This document shows, one piece after another, positions 8,824-18,845 of a DNA stretch of 64,000 nucleotides (position 1 is its first letter; every line of letters begins with the position of its first letter). The DNA comes from an uncultured Porphyromonadaceae bacterium (GTDB lineage Bacteria; Bacteroidota; Bacteroidia; Bacteroidales; Barnesiellaceae): assembly GCA_900538555.1 (NCBI GenBank), contig UPYI01000010.1, positions 55,526 through 119,525 on the forward strand. The letters are read 5' to 3'. The position numbers and the translations under genes are program-made. The notes under the pieces were generated by a model. The model was not told where the DNA came from, did no database searches, and saw only the letters and a program-made list of their open reading frames with translations.

Positions 8824-8868
8824 GAAAGGGGATGTGTCGAAATTCAACGTTTCGATACACCCCCTTTT
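8824..8868 (-). terminator. Terminator after the pectate lyase gene
   Basis: A hairpin with arms GGGGATGTGTCGAAA / TTTCGATACACCCCC; read on the minus strand it ends in TTTCTTGTTTTTT. It belongs to the repeated hairpin family. Confidence 0.65.
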
Positions 8869-8927
8869 CGGTGCGCCGGAATGACTGGGATGCTGTGTCG
8901 CTATCGGACATTATGGCGCACCGCCTG
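8863..8927. repeat. Internally deleted copy of the post-terminator repeat
   Basis: The left end (TTTTCGGTG, CGGAATG, GGATGC) and right end (GACATTATGG, GCAC) of the element seen at 2196 and 40173 are kept and the middle is gone. The ends GGTGCGCC / GGCGCACC are an inverted repeat. Confidence 0.5.
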
Positions 8928-8949
8928 TTGATTCGGGATTATTTCGGTT

Positions 8950-10842
8950 TTATTGCAAGCGGAAAATTTGTTTCTTTACTTGTGTTGTTCCGTCACTGTA
9001 TCGGGTACGGACGATAACGATTCCTTCGGTCGGTTCAGCCAAGCGGACACCGGCTGTCGTGTAATATTCGATTCCGGTCACTTCGCGCGATGAAAGTGTT
9101 TCGTCGATGCTTGTCGGGGCAGGATCTTTGGCAAGAAAAATCTGCGCACCCTGAATGTTCAGGTTTCCGGTCGATGTATTTTCGATCTTTACATATACCG
9201 GTTGTTTCGATGCTACGGCGTCTGAATAATCGGCTTCGAGTATCCCCGCTTTCCCGCTTATCGCACCTTTTTCGGTCCATGTGTTTCCGTCGGGGCTGGT
9301 CCATATCTTTCCGGCGTATGAACCCGTACGGAACATGTACAATTTGAACATGCCGCAACTCGGCAGTTTGAATGTTACGCATCCTCCGTTCTTGGCAAGT
9401 CCCAACAATCCGGTACGCTCTGCCGTATGGCTGGCGTTCGACGGATCTTTGTCGGGCGAGAACGAAGAACCGTCGGTAAACGAGATAATGCCGTTGGCGA
9501 TCGAGTCGTTTACGGCTGCTGCGTTTTCGCTGTTGAACCAATAATAGTCGTATGTGTTTTCACCGGTGGAGGTGGCTAACCACGCCTCTCCCAATTGGGC
9601 ACCCGTTTCACCCGGATCTACTGTACCTTGACCGGCATTCTCCAAATCGTCCACCGCATCCGATACGGCATATTCGTCGGCTATCTTGCCGATACCGCAG
9701 TAGGCAGGCACAATGGTCGGAATTTCTGCCGTGGCATCCGTCGTGTATGTGTAGGGCGGACGGTAGTCGGAAGCCGGAATGGGAATGATTTCGTCGAATT
9801 TGGTTGTCGTAATGTCGGTTTGTCCTTCCGGAATACGTTTGCAACCGTCAAAGATCAGATCGACCAGAGTGGCACCGTTCGAACCGTCTTCCAGAATCGG
9901 ACCCTTCGTGTTTTTGAAATAGCATTTCTCGATATATGAAGTTGCCTGCGCTCTCAGATCGTATCCGTCCTGGCATTCGTTGGTGAAGTTGTTGTAGTAG
10001 TGGTAGAATCCGCCACGTTGCAACGGCAGGCGTGAGCCTTGTATATTGTAGAAATAGTTGTGGTGCATTGTCACCGTACGCGGGTAGTTGTCGCTGTTGC
10101 CTTTTCCGCTCAGGCAGGCTTTGCTGTGATCGTGGAAATAACACCACGAAATAGTGGTATGCTGCACGTTGTTCTTCATGTCCAGCAAGCCGTCGTAGCG
10201 GTCTTTGTTTTTGGTGTATTCGTTGTAGAATTCGCAGTGGTCGATCCAGAAATGATGCCCGATGTCGGTTTTTGCACTGTTTTTGTCGGCTTGTATGCTG
10301 AAACAGTCGGGGTCGCCGATCAGGGTTTCGACGCCGTTGCGCAAGGCGATGATTTTATTTTCACCGTTTTTGTCGATAGGCACGTCGAGCATGGTGAAAC
10401 GGAGATTCCGTACGATGATATTGCTTTGCGCCTGTATGTTCAACCCGATACGTATCAGCGATGCCTGGTTGCCGATACCGACAATCGTTTTATTCGATTT
10501 GATTTGTATCACTTCTCCGTAGGTAGATGCTACTGCACCTGCTGTACCTTCGGTTGCGATATGCCCGCTTTCTTTGTCGATGAAGCAGGGCAGCCCTGTA
10601 CTTATTTCTTTATCGATAAGTATGATGTACGGGTTGGTGGATTCTGCGTATGTTTTGAATTCCGCGAAATTTGCCGGGCAAACGATTTTACCTCCGGCAC
10701 CGCCCGTTGTACCGCCCGCATGATAAAATGCGCCGACACCTTCCATCGCGGCATAGCCGTTGATAGAGAAGTCGGGCGTTTGGGCGAACCCGATGAATGC
10801 GGCAGATAATAGACTGCAAATAAAAAGTAATTTCTTTTTCAT
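8950..10842 (-). CDS. Secreted pectate lyase, polysaccharide lyase family 1, with C-terminal sorting-like domain
   Basis: Exported enzyme that would cleave polygalacturonate by beta-elimination. The signal peptide covers about 1-20 (MKKKLLFICSLLSAAFIGFA). The parallel beta-helix spans about 30-390 with the family motif WIDHCEF at about 202-208 and the catalytic arginine region GSRLPLQR at about 272-279. A beta-rich part (about 405-575) of uncertain type follows, and the last 45 residues (GIEYYTTAGVRLAEPTEG...) look like the C-terminal sorting domain of type IX secretion substrates. It is not inside the glycan locus further right and has its own -7 box at 10922. Native substrate is not proven. 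Confidence 0.87.
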   Translation of the reverse strand: MKKKLLFICSLLSAAFIGFAQTPDFSINGYAAMEGVGAFYHAGGTTGGAGGKIVCPANFAEFKTYAESTNPYIILIDKEISTGLPCFIDKESGHIATEGTAGAVASTYGEVIQIKSNKTIVGIGNQASLIRIGLNIQAQSNIIVRNLRFTMLDVPIDKNGENKIIALRNGVETLIGDPDCFSIQADKNSAKTDIGHHFWIDHCEFYNEYTKNKDRYDGLLDMKNNVQHTTISWCYFHDHSKACLSGKGNSDNYPRTVTMHHNYFYNIQGSRLPLQRGGFYHYYNNFTNECQDGYDLRAQATSYIEKCYFKNTKGPILEDGSNGATLVDLIFDGCKRIPEGQTDITTTKFDEIIPIPASDYRPPYTYTTDATAEIPTIVPAYCGIGKIADEYAVSDAVDDLENAGQGTVDPGETGAQLGEAWLATSTGENTYDYYWFNSENAAAVNDSIANGIISFTDGSSFSPDKDPSNASHTAERTGLLGLAKNGGCVTFKLPSCGMFKLYMFRTGSYAGKIWTSPDGNTWTEKGAISGKAGILEADYSDAVASKQPVYVKIENTSTGNLNIQGAQIFLAKDPAPTSIDETLSSREVTGIEYYTTAGVRLAEPTEGIVIVRTRYSDGTTQVKKQIFRLQ

Positions 10843-10921
10843 GATATAAATTTAAATTGTTGTAGGATAGGCTATTGCATATCGTGTATGATAATGGCTT
10901 ATCCTGCCGGTTTTACGGAAA

Positions 10922-10929
10922 CAAAATTA
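10922..10929 (-). promoter_or_regulatory. -7 box for the pectate lyase
   Basis: Minus-strand TAATTTTG, a perfect TAnnTTTG, about 80 nt before the start codon. No clear -33 box. Confidence 0.4.
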
Positions 10930-11060
10930 TTTCCCGCATGCCGTACTTATTGTCATAAACTGTTTTTTTTAGTAGATATTTTGGTTTACTTCCGCTTCTT
11001 GTAATACGATTGTCACATGGATGTCATGTATAAATAATCCGTACCCCTTTTCTTTGTAAC

Positions 11061-12107
11061 ATGGAACGACGAAAGAAAATCTGCTTCATGGCTCTCGCTG
11101 TACTTTTGCCGTGGTGCTTTTCCGCGCATTCGGCGGAGGGCGATACGCTGGCAGCCGGGACAAAAGCTCGAAAGAAATATATACCGGAGATCAACGGTAC
11201 GGTGAGGGCGAAGTACGAGTACCAGCCCGAGATGAACGCCGGGCGTTTTGCGGTGCGTAATGCCCGTTTCTCCTTATCGGGACAAGTGATACCGATGGTC
11301 AGTTACAAAGCTGAGATAGACCTTTCGGACGAGGGTTCGATACGGATGCTCGATGCGTATGCCCGGATCGAACCGCAGCCCGAATTGAAATTGACAATGG
11401 GGCAAATGCGCGTACCTTTTTCGATCGATGCGCACCGCTCGCCCCATCAGCAATATTTTGCCAATCGTTCGTTTATCGCCAAGCAGGTCGGAAATATTCG
11501 CGATGTCGGGTTGGTGGCAGGTTATCGGATTCCTTCCGCACCGGTCGTGCTGGAAGCCGGTGTGTTCAACGGGTCGGGTATTGTGAGCCAAAAGGAGTGG
11601 CACAAGTCGGTCAATTATTCGGCGAAAGTGCAGTTTCCCTTTCTACCCGGTGCCAATGTCGTGTTAAGTTCCCAAACGATCAAACCGGAAGATGTGCGTA
11701 TCTATATGCACGATATAGGGGCATACTACGAGATCGCCGGCTTTCATATCGAGGGGGAATATCTTTTCAAGCACTATGCCGACGGTGCGTTTGCCAATGT
11801 CCATGCTGTGGATGCGTTCGTCTGTTATGATTTGGCATTGCCCCGGGTATTCCGTAAAATATCGTTTTTGGCGCGTTATGACATGATGACCGATCAAAGC
11901 GACGGCTATGCCGATAAGGATACCGGTCGTCTTACGGTCGATGATTCAGCTCGCCAGCGGGCTACGGGAGGAATAACGTTGAGCCTGGCTGCTCCGTTTA
12001 CCGTCGATCTGCGGTTGAACTATGAGAAATATTTTTATGGAAATGGCGCGACGGTCAAATCGTCCGAGATGGACAAGATCGTTTTGGAAGTGATGGTACG
12101 CTTCTAA
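11061..12107 (+). CDS. Outer-membrane porin, phosphate-selective porin O/P family
   Basis: Predicted 16-strand outer-membrane beta-barrel. Signal peptide about 1-24 (ending FSAHSA). The body alternates hydrophobic and polar residues and shows the family hallmarks: VRNARFSLSGQV near the start, LTMGQMRVPFSIDAHRS, and a final strand ending MVRF with the terminal Phe needed for barrel assembly. 348 aa is slightly short for the family. Divergent from the pectate lyase and convergent with the Crp-type regulator (19-nt gap). Substrate unknown; in Bacteroidetes such porins are often redox or anion linked. Confidence 0.82.
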   Translation: MERRKKICFMALAVLLPWCFSAHSAEGDTLAAGTKARKKYIPEINGTVRAKYEYQPEMNAGRFAVRNARFSLSGQVIPMVSYKAEIDLSDEGSIRMLDAYARIEPQPELKLTMGQMRVPFSIDAHRSPHQQYFANRSFIAKQVGNIRDVGLVAGYRIPSAPVVLEAGVFNGSGIVSQKEWHKSVNYSAKVQFPFLPGANVVLSSQTIKPEDVRIYMHDIGAYYEIAGFHIEGEYLFKHYADGAFANVHAVDAFVCYDLALPRVFRKISFLARYDMMTDQSDGYADKDTGRLTVDDSARQRATGGITLSLAAPFTVDLRLNYEKYFYGNGATVKSSEMDKIVLEVMVRF

Positions 12108-12126
12108 GGCTGTGTCGGTAGATCCC

Positions 12127-12828
12127 TTATCCGAATTTGCTGATCTTGATAAGTTTCTCTTCGTCCAATATTTTGATCTTTCTTCCGTCCACGATAATGA
12201 TCTTTTCGTTTACGAAGCAGGAGAGGGTACGTATGGCATTCGAGGTAGTCATGTTCGACAGATTTGCCAGATCTTCGCGAGCCAGATAGATATTGAGTGT
12301 AATGCCGTCTTCTTCCAGTCCGTAGTTCTCTTTCAGAACCAAAAGCGATTCGGCAAGTCGCCCGCGGATATGCTTTTGGGTAAGGTTTACGGTACGTGTA
12401 TCCGATTGTCCCAAGTTGGTGGCGAGTTCCTTGATAAAGAAAAATGCCAGATCGTTGTTCTTTTTAATGAACGATTCGACCAGCGGCATGGGCAGGAAGC
12501 CTACGGTCGAAGGTTCTATTGCAGCCGCTGCCGTTACATATTGTTCTTGTGAGAAATAGGCGCGGTATCCGAAATATTGTACGGGTCTGATCAATCGGAT
12601 AATCTGGCTTCTGCCGCCTACGCCGTCTTTATAGATTTTTACTTTTCCTTTCAATAAGCACATTAGTTGCGACGGTGTTTCCCCTTCGCTGTAAATCACC
12701 TCGTTTTTCTTGAATGTCTGAATCTGGAAATTATCGGAGATAACCCGTTTCTCTTCGCTGTTCAAAATTGCCCAGAAATCGAACATGGTTTCTTGCAATA
12801 TAGATTCTAACGTGCTTTTCTTTACCAT
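12127..12828 (-). CDS. Crp/Fnr-family transcriptional regulator
   Basis: One-component DNA-binding regulator. The cyclic-nucleotide-binding-like beta-roll covers about 20-130 (FKKNEVIYSEGETPSQLMCLLKGKVKIYKDG), followed by the dimer helix and a C-terminal winged helix with the recognition stretch LAREDLANLSNMTTSNAIRTLSCF at about 180-203. No Fnr-type cysteine cluster is visible at the N-terminus, so direct oxygen sensing by an iron-sulfur cluster is unlikely. I start at the ATG at 12828 (233 aa), because transcription probably starts near 12852 and the upstream extension is not family-like. It may regulate the neighbouring porin; this is only positional. Confidence 0.85.
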   Translation of the reverse strand: MVKKSTLESILQETMFDFWAILNSEEKRVISDNFQIQTFKKNEVIYSEGETPSQLMCLLKGKVKIYKDGVGGRSQIIRLIRPVQYFGYRAYFSQEQYVTAAAAIEPSTVGFLPMPLVESFIKKNNDLAFFFIKELATNLGQSDTRTVNLTQKHIRGRLAESLLVLKENYGLEEDGITLNIYLAREDLANLSNMTTSNAIRTLSCFVNEKIIIVDGRKIKILDEEKLIKISKFG

Positions 12829-12858
12829 TCTTTTGTTATAAAACAATGTTGTATAGCA

Positions 12859-12866
12859 CAAATATA
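12859..12866 (-). promoter_or_regulatory. -7 box for the Crp/Fnr gene
   Basis: Minus-strand TATATTTG, 30 nt before the ATG; no clear -33 box. Confidence 0.5.
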
Positions 12867-12960
12867 ACCGAAATAATGATACGCTGTACTTTGTCTTAGA
12901 AAAAAAACATTGCGTGAATGTGATTTTTTAACAAATTTTTAACACCTTCGATAGATATAT

Positions 12961-13001
12961 GCGAGGCGGTAAACCGGGTTTTATAGGGTTTACCGCCTCG
13001 C
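12961..13001 (-). terminator. Strong hairpin downstream of trxB
   Basis: Perfect 15-bp stem, GCGAGGCGGTAAACC with GGTTTACCGCCTCGC, loop of 11 nt. On the minus strand no T-run follows, so it may act as a 3'-end stabiliser as much as a terminator for the ftsK-lolA-trxB operon. Confidence 0.55.
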
Positions 13002-13079
13002 GGGTATGATTTTTTTCGGATGAATGCCGGTATTGTTTTAGAACCGGAACCGATATACTGTTATGCAGGTCGGTTTCTT

Positions 13080-14027
13080 TTACAGATTGCGATCGACCAG
13101 ATACCTTTCGGCATCGATAGCGGCTTTACAGCCCGATGCGGCTGCCGTGATTGCCTGGCGATAGTTGGGGTCGGCAACATCTCCGGCGGCAAAAACGCCC
13201 GGAAGGTTGGTTTTGGTCGTGTTCTCGTGGGTGACGATATAGCCGAGATGATCGACTTCGATAGCCCCTTTCAATATTTTCGTATTGGGTTGGTGACCGA
13301 TAGCGAGGAAAAATCCGTCGATGGCGATATCGAATGTCTCTTCGTGGTCGGTATCCTTGCCTTTCACGATATGTGCGCCTTCTACGCCGTTTTCACCGAA
13401 AAGTCCCACGGTCTGGCATTCAAACAGGATTTCGATTTTCGGATTTTCGAATACCCGTTTTTGCATGATGTTCGAAGCGCGCAGGTAATCTTTGCGCACG
13501 ATCATATATACCTTCGATGCGAGGTTGGCAAGATAGGTCGCTTCTTCGCAGGCGGTATCTCCGCCGCCGACAACGGCAACGACTTTCTTACGATAGAAAA
13601 ATCCGTCGCAGGTGGCACATGCCGATACGCCCATGCCGGCATATTTCGTTTCATCGGGCAAGCCTAAATATTTGGCACTCGCACCGGTTGCGATGATTAC
13701 CGCATAAGCCTCTACTACTTTTTCCTCCTCGATCGTGATGCGGTAGGGGTAAGTAGTAAAGTCGGTATCGGTAACGATGCCGCGCCGGATATCGGCATTG
13801 AACCGTTCAGCCTGTTTGCGCAGGTCGTCCATCATTTCCGTTCCGCCTATCCCGTTGGGGTAGCCGGGGAAGTTCTCTATGTCGGTGGTCGTTGTCAATT
13901 GTCCGCCGGGCTGTATGCCTTCATAGAGGACCGGCGACAAGTTGGCGCGCGAGGCGTAGATGGCTGCTGTGTATCCGGCAGGTCCCGAACCGATAATCAG
14001 ACAGCGGATGCGTTCGATATTTTCCAT
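13080..14027 (-). CDS. trxB: Thioredoxin reductase
   Basis: FAD/NADPH enzyme that reduces thioredoxin. The N-terminal FAD-binding GSGPAGYTAA lies at about 13-22, the redox-active CATC at Cys137-Cys140, the NADPH-binding GGGDTACEEA at about 153-162 and the second FAD motif GVFAAGDV near 280. 315 aa is the standard low-molecular-weight type. Last gene of the ftsK-lolA-trxB run, 34 nt after lolA. Confidence 0.96.
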   Translation of the reverse strand: MENIERIRCLIIGSGPAGYTAAIYASRANLSPVLYEGIQPGGQLTTTTDIENFPGYPNGIGGTEMMDDLRKQAERFNADIRRGIVTDTDFTTYPYRITIEEEKVVEAYAVIIATGASAKYLGLPDETKYAGMGVSACATCDGFFYRKKVVAVVGGGDTACEEATYLANLASKVYMIVRKDYLRASNIMQKRVFENPKIEILFECQTVGLFGENGVEGAHIVKGKDTDHEETFDIAIDGFFLAIGHQPNTKILKGAIEVDHLGYIVTHENTTKTNLPGVFAAGDVADPNYRQAITAAASGCKAAIDAERYLVDRNL

Positions 14028-14061
14028 ATTCAGAGGATTATGATTTTTATTGTATTTATGT

Positions 14062-14676
14062 TTATCGCAGGTCTATGACTTCGATTTGCGGATATTTCTC
14101 CGCATCGAAAACAAATGTGGAAATGGGAAGATTCAAGCCGGTACGATAGTCGTTGAGCCGGATGTGCAGATTCGATCCGTTGGTATGGTCGATGCCCATT
14201 TCCGCAGGCAACATTCGTTTCAGATCGACAACCAGCAGGGCTGTTTTTATTTCGCCGTTCTCTTTCGGAGTCAGCCGCAGGGTTGCCGATTCTGCGGTCT
14301 GCCGGAGAATCTCGCTGTCGAAACCGTGCAACAACGTTTGCAGGATCAGATAAGGATTCAACATCAGTATCTCTTCGGCTGCGGGTTCGGTCAGGTTCAC
14401 CTCTTGCAGGCTTTCGTCGTACGACCACAGATATTTGCCGTTGTACCAGATCGAAATACCGTCGGCTGTGATCTTGAATTTGTCTTTTGCCATCTCTATC
14501 TTCCCGTTCATCTGTTGTTCGGGAGCGGTCGTGTCGAGTACGAACCGGGCGGAAATACCGTCCGAAGATTTGTATTGTGCGGCTATCTTTTCGAGCAATG
14601 CGCTTCCTTTTTCGTCGGCAGATGCAGCGAAAACAAAGCAGAACAGGAGACAGGCAAAACCGATAAGTCGTTTCAT
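14062..14676 (-). CDS. lolA: Outer-membrane lipoprotein carrier LolA
   Basis: Periplasmic chaperone that shuttles lipoproteins from the inner to the outer membrane. The signal peptide is about 1-20 (MKRLIGFACLLFCFVFAASA). The mature part is the open beta-barrel type with the family-like ISARFVLDTTAP and GKIEMAKDKFKI strands and the YLWSYDESLQEV segment. 204 aa fits. It sits 12 nt after ftsK and before trxB, the arrangement known from other Bacteroidetes. LolB is generally absent from this phylum. Confidence 0.88.
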   Translation of the reverse strand: MKRLIGFACLLFCFVFAASADEKGSALLEKIAAQYKSSDGISARFVLDTTAPEQQMNGKIEMAKDKFKITADGISIWYNGKYLWSYDESLQEVNLTEPAAEEILMLNPYLILQTLLHGFDSEILRQTAESATLRLTPKENGEIKTALLVVDLKRMLPAEMGIDHTNGSNLHIRLNDYRTGLNLPISTFVFDAEKYPQIEVIDLR

Positions 14677-14688
14677 GTCATTTCGTTT

Positions 14689-17199
14689 TTATTTTCCGGC
14701 TTCCAACCGGTTTTCGAGCGATGCGAGATCCATTACCAATACCTGACGGGGCTTGCCGCCTTCGCTCGGACCTACAATCCCGGCGGCTTCCAGTTGGTCC
14801 ATCAGGCGTCCTGCCCGGTTGTATCCGATGCCGTATCGCCGTTGCAACGAAGAGGTCGAGCCTTGCTGTGATGCGACGATCATGCGGGCAGCCTCCTCGA
14901 ACAGCGGGTCGCGGTCTTTCGGGTTCCCGGCACTGATATTGCTGCTTTCTTCGCTTTCGGGGGCGATATATTCGGGCAATTCGAATGCGCTGGGATATCC
15001 GTTTTGCTCGCCGATATATTTACAGATATGTTCCACCTCCGGTGTATCTACGAACGCACATTGTACGCGGATCAGTTCACCGCCTTGTGTGAAGAGCATG
15101 TCGCCGCGTCCGATCAGCTGGTTCGCGCCCGGGCAGTCGAGAATCGTACGCGAATCCACCATTTGCATGACACGGAATGCGATTCGGGCGGGGAAGTTCG
15201 CTTTGATGATACCGGTAATGATATTGGTCGAAGGACGTTGTGTGGCGATAATCATGTAGATGCCGACGGCACGTGCCAGCTGGGCAATACGGGCGATGGG
15301 CAGTTCCACTTCTTTTCCGGCGGTCATGATCAGGTCTCCGAACTCATCGACAATCACCACGATATAAGGCATGAACTTATGACCGTTATTCGGGTTCAGT
15401 TGCCGCTTGATGAATTTTTCGTTGTATTCGCGGATATTCCGTACGTGCGCTTTTTTCAGCAGGTCGTACCGGTTGTCCATTTCGCGGGTGATCGAGTTCA
15501 GGGTCTGCACCACTTTGGTAACGTCGGTGACAACCGCTTCTTCCGCGTCGGGCAGTTTGGCGAGGAAGTGTTTCTCGATATCGGCGTAGATACTGAATTC
15601 CACCTTTTTGGGGTCGATCAATACGAATTTCAGCTCTGCCGGATGTTTCTTGTATAGCAGCGACGTGATGATGGCGTTCAGACCTACCGATTTGCCTTGT
15701 CCGGTGGCACCGGCAACCAATACGTGCGGCAGCTTGCTCAGGTCGGCGATAAAGATGTCGTTGGTGATCGTTTTGCCCAAAGCGATAGGCAGTTCGAATT
15801 TGCATTCTTGAAATTTTTTCGAAGCGATGACCGAGTGCATGGACACGATTTGTTTCACCTCGTTAGGCACTTCGATACCTACCGTACCTTTTCCCGGCAT
15901 AGGGGCGATGATACGGATACCTTCCGCTTTCAGGCTGAGGGCGATGTCGTCCGACAATGTTTTGATTTTGGCGATGCGCACGCCCGCTTGCGGAATGATT
16001 TCGTAGAGCGTGATCGTAGGACCTACTGTCGCATTGATCGATTCGATTTCGATGCCGTATGTACTCAATGTCTCCTTGATGCGGATTTTGTTGGCATTCT
16101 GTTCCTCCATATCCACATTGATCGGGGCATTGTCGTATTGTTTCAACAGGTCGAATGTCGGTCTCTTGTAGTGCGACAGGTCGCGGGTAGGATCATATAG
16201 TTCGGGGGCGTTTTCGCCCGATACGATTTCCACTTCGTTCACGGTTACAACGAATTCCGGGTCGTCCGTTTTGATTTCCTGGGTGTGAAGGCTCTCTTTG
16301 TGGTCGATAACTTCTTCTTCCGCTTCGGAATATTCTTCTGCCGGATCATCCTCTTCGTTGTCGGTCACCGGATATTCGACGGGTTCGTCCGTCACTTCGG
16401 GCTGCTCGCTCTCTGCTTGGGCAACATCGTTTATATCGGGTTCGTTCTCCGGTTGTTCGTTGCCGGGATTTTCCTCCGGGTTATCTGCCGGCGTTTCTTC
16501 TCCGTTATTTTTAGGCTGGGTGTTTCGTTTCAGTTTCAGCCCTTTCAGCGGATTAGTCGTCAGGGCTTTTCGTATATAACCGATCGTACGTACGCTCACT
16601 AATACCATCAACAGGAGCAACAGGACAAAGATAACCATGAATGCTCCGGCTCGGCCGATACGCGATTCGAGCAGCAGATTGGCATAATAGCCGTGATAGC
16701 CGCCGAAATAGATGTGCGATTCGGTGGGGAAGCACATGAAGATGAAGCCGAACAGCAGCGAAAGTACGATGATCGAAAGTGCGCAATAGATCGACGTATG
16801 CAGCAGGTTGGCGTGGCTTACTTTCATGAGGCGGAGTCCGAAGATCCCGATCCAAAAGCAGAGGATAAACGAAGCTACGCCCATCCATTTGTCGATGAAA
16901 AAATGCGATAGGGATGCACCGTAGGGACCCATCCAGTTTTGGATATCGTTATTTATGACCGTAAGTTGCGGCAGGGGAACGAAATCTACTTTGCTCTGAT
17001 CGGCGGCTCCGGTCATGAAGAACGAAAGGAACGAGAGGAATAAGAATGCGGCGAACAGCAGCAACAGTACGCCGGTCATGAACCGGGTACGTTCATCGTC
17101 GGTAAAACGTTTCAGTGTCGCAATCATATCCTTGAAACGGGATGTGCCGTTGCTCTCTTTCTCGGCGGTATTTATTATTTCTTTTTTTTTCTTGGCCAT
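14689..17199 (-). CDS. ftsK: DNA translocase FtsK/SpoIIIE
   Basis: Septum-located motor that pumps chromosome ends during division. N-terminal membrane helices lie at about 35-60, 95-125, 135-160 and 175-205. A proline/glutamate-rich acidic linker spans about 215-305. The motor follows, with Walker A GATGQGKSVG at about 488-497 and Walker B YIVVIVDEFGDL near 614-625. A C-terminal winged helix (gamma domain, RRYGIGYNRAGRLMDQLE) binds the orienting DNA repeats. I start at ATG 17199 (836 aa); a TTG two codons upstream is also possible. Confidence 0.95.
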   Translation of the reverse strand: MAKKKKEIINTAEKESNGTSRFKDMIATLKRFTDDERTRFMTGVLLLLFAAFLFLSFLSFFMTGAADQSKVDFVPLPQLTVINNDIQNWMGPYGASLSHFFIDKWMGVASFILCFWIGIFGLRLMKVSHANLLHTSIYCALSIIVLSLLFGFIFMCFPTESHIYFGGYHGYYANLLLESRIGRAGAFMVIFVLLLLLMVLVSVRTIGYIRKALTTNPLKGLKLKRNTQPKNNGEETPADNPEENPGNEQPENEPDINDVAQAESEQPEVTDEPVEYPVTDNEEDDPAEEYSEAEEEVIDHKESLHTQEIKTDDPEFVVTVNEVEIVSGENAPELYDPTRDLSHYKRPTFDLLKQYDNAPINVDMEEQNANKIRIKETLSTYGIEIESINATVGPTITLYEIIPQAGVRIAKIKTLSDDIALSLKAEGIRIIAPMPGKGTVGIEVPNEVKQIVSMHSVIASKKFQECKFELPIALGKTITNDIFIADLSKLPHVLVAGATGQGKSVGLNAIITSLLYKKHPAELKFVLIDPKKVEFSIYADIEKHFLAKLPDAEEAVVTDVTKVVQTLNSITREMDNRYDLLKKAHVRNIREYNEKFIKRQLNPNNGHKFMPYIVVIVDEFGDLIMTAGKEVELPIARIAQLARAVGIYMIIATQRPSTNIITGIIKANFPARIAFRVMQMVDSRTILDCPGANQLIGRGDMLFTQGGELIRVQCAFVDTPEVEHICKYIGEQNGYPSAFELPEYIAPESEESSNISAGNPKDRDPLFEEAARMIVASQQGSTSSLQRRYGIGYNRAGRLMDQLEAAGIVGPSEGGKPRQVLVMDLASLENRLEAGK

Positions 17200-17307
17200 A
17201 TTCAAGTCGGTATTATTTTCTCTGAACCGTTAAGGATTTCGGGATGAACCGGTTCGAAACAGATGAACGGCGATCGGATACCAACGGTTTCTTATTTTTA
17301 CATTATG

Positions 17308-17339
17308 CAAAAATAAGAAAATCATTTGGGAAATAAAAT
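17308..17339 (-). promoter_or_regulatory. ftsK operon promoter
   Basis: Minus-strand TATTTTTG (17308-17315) with TTTT 20 nt upstream (17336-17339). Leader about 100 nt. Confidence 0.5.
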
Positions 17340-17368
17340 AAGAAGCGGATCGGATTTAAATACGGATT

Positions 17369-18832
17369 TTAATTCCGTTTCCAGAAATACGGGGTGAACA
17401 GAATCAGTACGGTAAACAGTTCCAAACGTCCGACCAGCATGATGAACGACAGAATCCATTTCCCTAAATCGGGGATATGTGCATAGTTTCCCATCGGACC
17501 CGTCGCACCTAATCCCGGACCGACATTGCTGATGCACGAGAGGGTAGAACCGAATGCCTCATCGACCGGAATACCCATGGCAGACAATGCCAATGCTCCT
17601 CCGACGATGACCAGTGCGTAAACGATAAGGAACGCCAATATTTTCGATACGATTTCGTAGGGGACGGATTTCCCGTTCACACGAACCGGAACGATTGCGT
17701 TCGGGTGGATAACTCTGAAAAATTCGTTTTTGGTATTTTTAAACAGGACGAGCATACGGTCGATTTTCGCACCGCCGCTGGTCGATCCGGCACAGGCTCC
17801 GAAAAACGACAATACCATGACGATCGTACAGAAAAACGGACCCCACATGACGTAGTCGCCCGTGCCGTAGCCGGTAGAGGTGATAATGGTGACGGTTTGG
17901 AACAGTGCCAGACGTAGGGTCGATTCGAAATCGAGGGTCACGCCGATATGGTACAGCCCGATGCCCATGGCTATTGTCGCGATGGCGACGATACTGATAT
18001 ACCAGCGCACTTCCTCGCTGTGCCAGAGTTTTTTGACATTACCGGCAAAGAAATTGTAGAGTAACGAGAAATTTATTCCGCCCAAAAACATGAACAGGAT
18101 GATGATGTATTCGGTGTATGCCGATTCCCAATAGCTTATCCCTGCCTGTTCGGTGGAGAATCCGCCGGTCGAAATCGTGCTGAGGCTGTGGCAGATGGCT
18201 TCGAACAGATTCATCGGACCCAACAACAACAGAAGGCAAAGAACGACGGTCATTGAAAAATAGAGAAACCACAACCGTTTGGCGGTTTGGCTGATACGCG
18301 GGCGCAGTTTGTCGCGTGTGACGCCGGTCACTTCGGCATTGAACAGTTGCATGCCGCCCTGATAGTTCAGCATCGGCAGTACTGCCAGCGTGAACAGAAT
18401 GATACCCATACCCCCTAACCATTGAAGCATACTGCGCCATAGCAGGATCGACTTGGGCAACAGGCTGATGTCGTCGAGCACCGATGCGCCGGTAGTGGTA
18501 AATCCCGATACGGTTTCGAAAAACGAGTCGGTAATGGTATTGATCTGTGGCGTATAGTAGAACGGGATCATGCCGAAAGCGGAGAAGATCACCCACGTCA
18601 CGCTCACCAGCAGCACTCCTTCCCGTTTTCCCATTTGGTCGTCGCAATTGCGGCAGGTATAGAAAAGTGCGCTCCCGGCGAGCAAGGTTGCCAGCATCGC
18701 CGCTAAGAAATGGATCCATGACGGCTCTTGGTAGATGAGGGCGGTGATTAAGGGAAAAATCATGAACATCGCCTCGATACAAAGTAACGAGCCGATGATT
18801 TTCAATATGATACGATAATTGATCTCCGCCAT
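17369..18832 (-). CDS. trkH: Potassium uptake protein TrkH
   Basis: Inner-membrane K+ translocating subunit with about ten helices and the four pore-loop repeats typical of the Trk/Ktr/HKT family (for example VSGFTTTGASVL, STISTGGFST, ITSTGYGTGDYV and SCISNVGPGLG). 487 aa is standard. It works with TrkA, encoded directly upstream in the same operon with a 13-nt gap. Confidence 0.95.
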   Translation of the reverse strand: MAEINYRIILKIIGSLLCIEAMFMIFPLITALIYQEPSWIHFLAAMLATLLAGSALFYTCRNCDDQMGKREGVLLVSVTWVIFSAFGMIPFYYTPQINTITDSFFETVSGFTTTGASVLDDISLLPKSILLWRSMLQWLGGMGIILFTLAVLPMLNYQGGMQLFNAEVTGVTRDKLRPRISQTAKRLWFLYFSMTVVLCLLLLLGPMNLFEAICHSLSTISTGGFSTEQAGISYWESAYTEYIIILFMFLGGINFSLLYNFFAGNVKKLWHSEEVRWYISIVAIATIAMGIGLYHIGVTLDFESTLRLALFQTVTIITSTGYGTGDYVMWGPFFCTIVMVLSFFGACAGSTSGGAKIDRMLVLFKNTKNEFFRVIHPNAIVPVRVNGKSVPYEIVSKILAFLIVYALVIVGGALALSAMGIPVDEAFGSTLSCISNVGPGLGATGPMGNYAHIPDLGKWILSFIMLVGRLELFTVLILFTPYFWKRN

Positions 18833-18845
18833 TTCACTTGGGGTA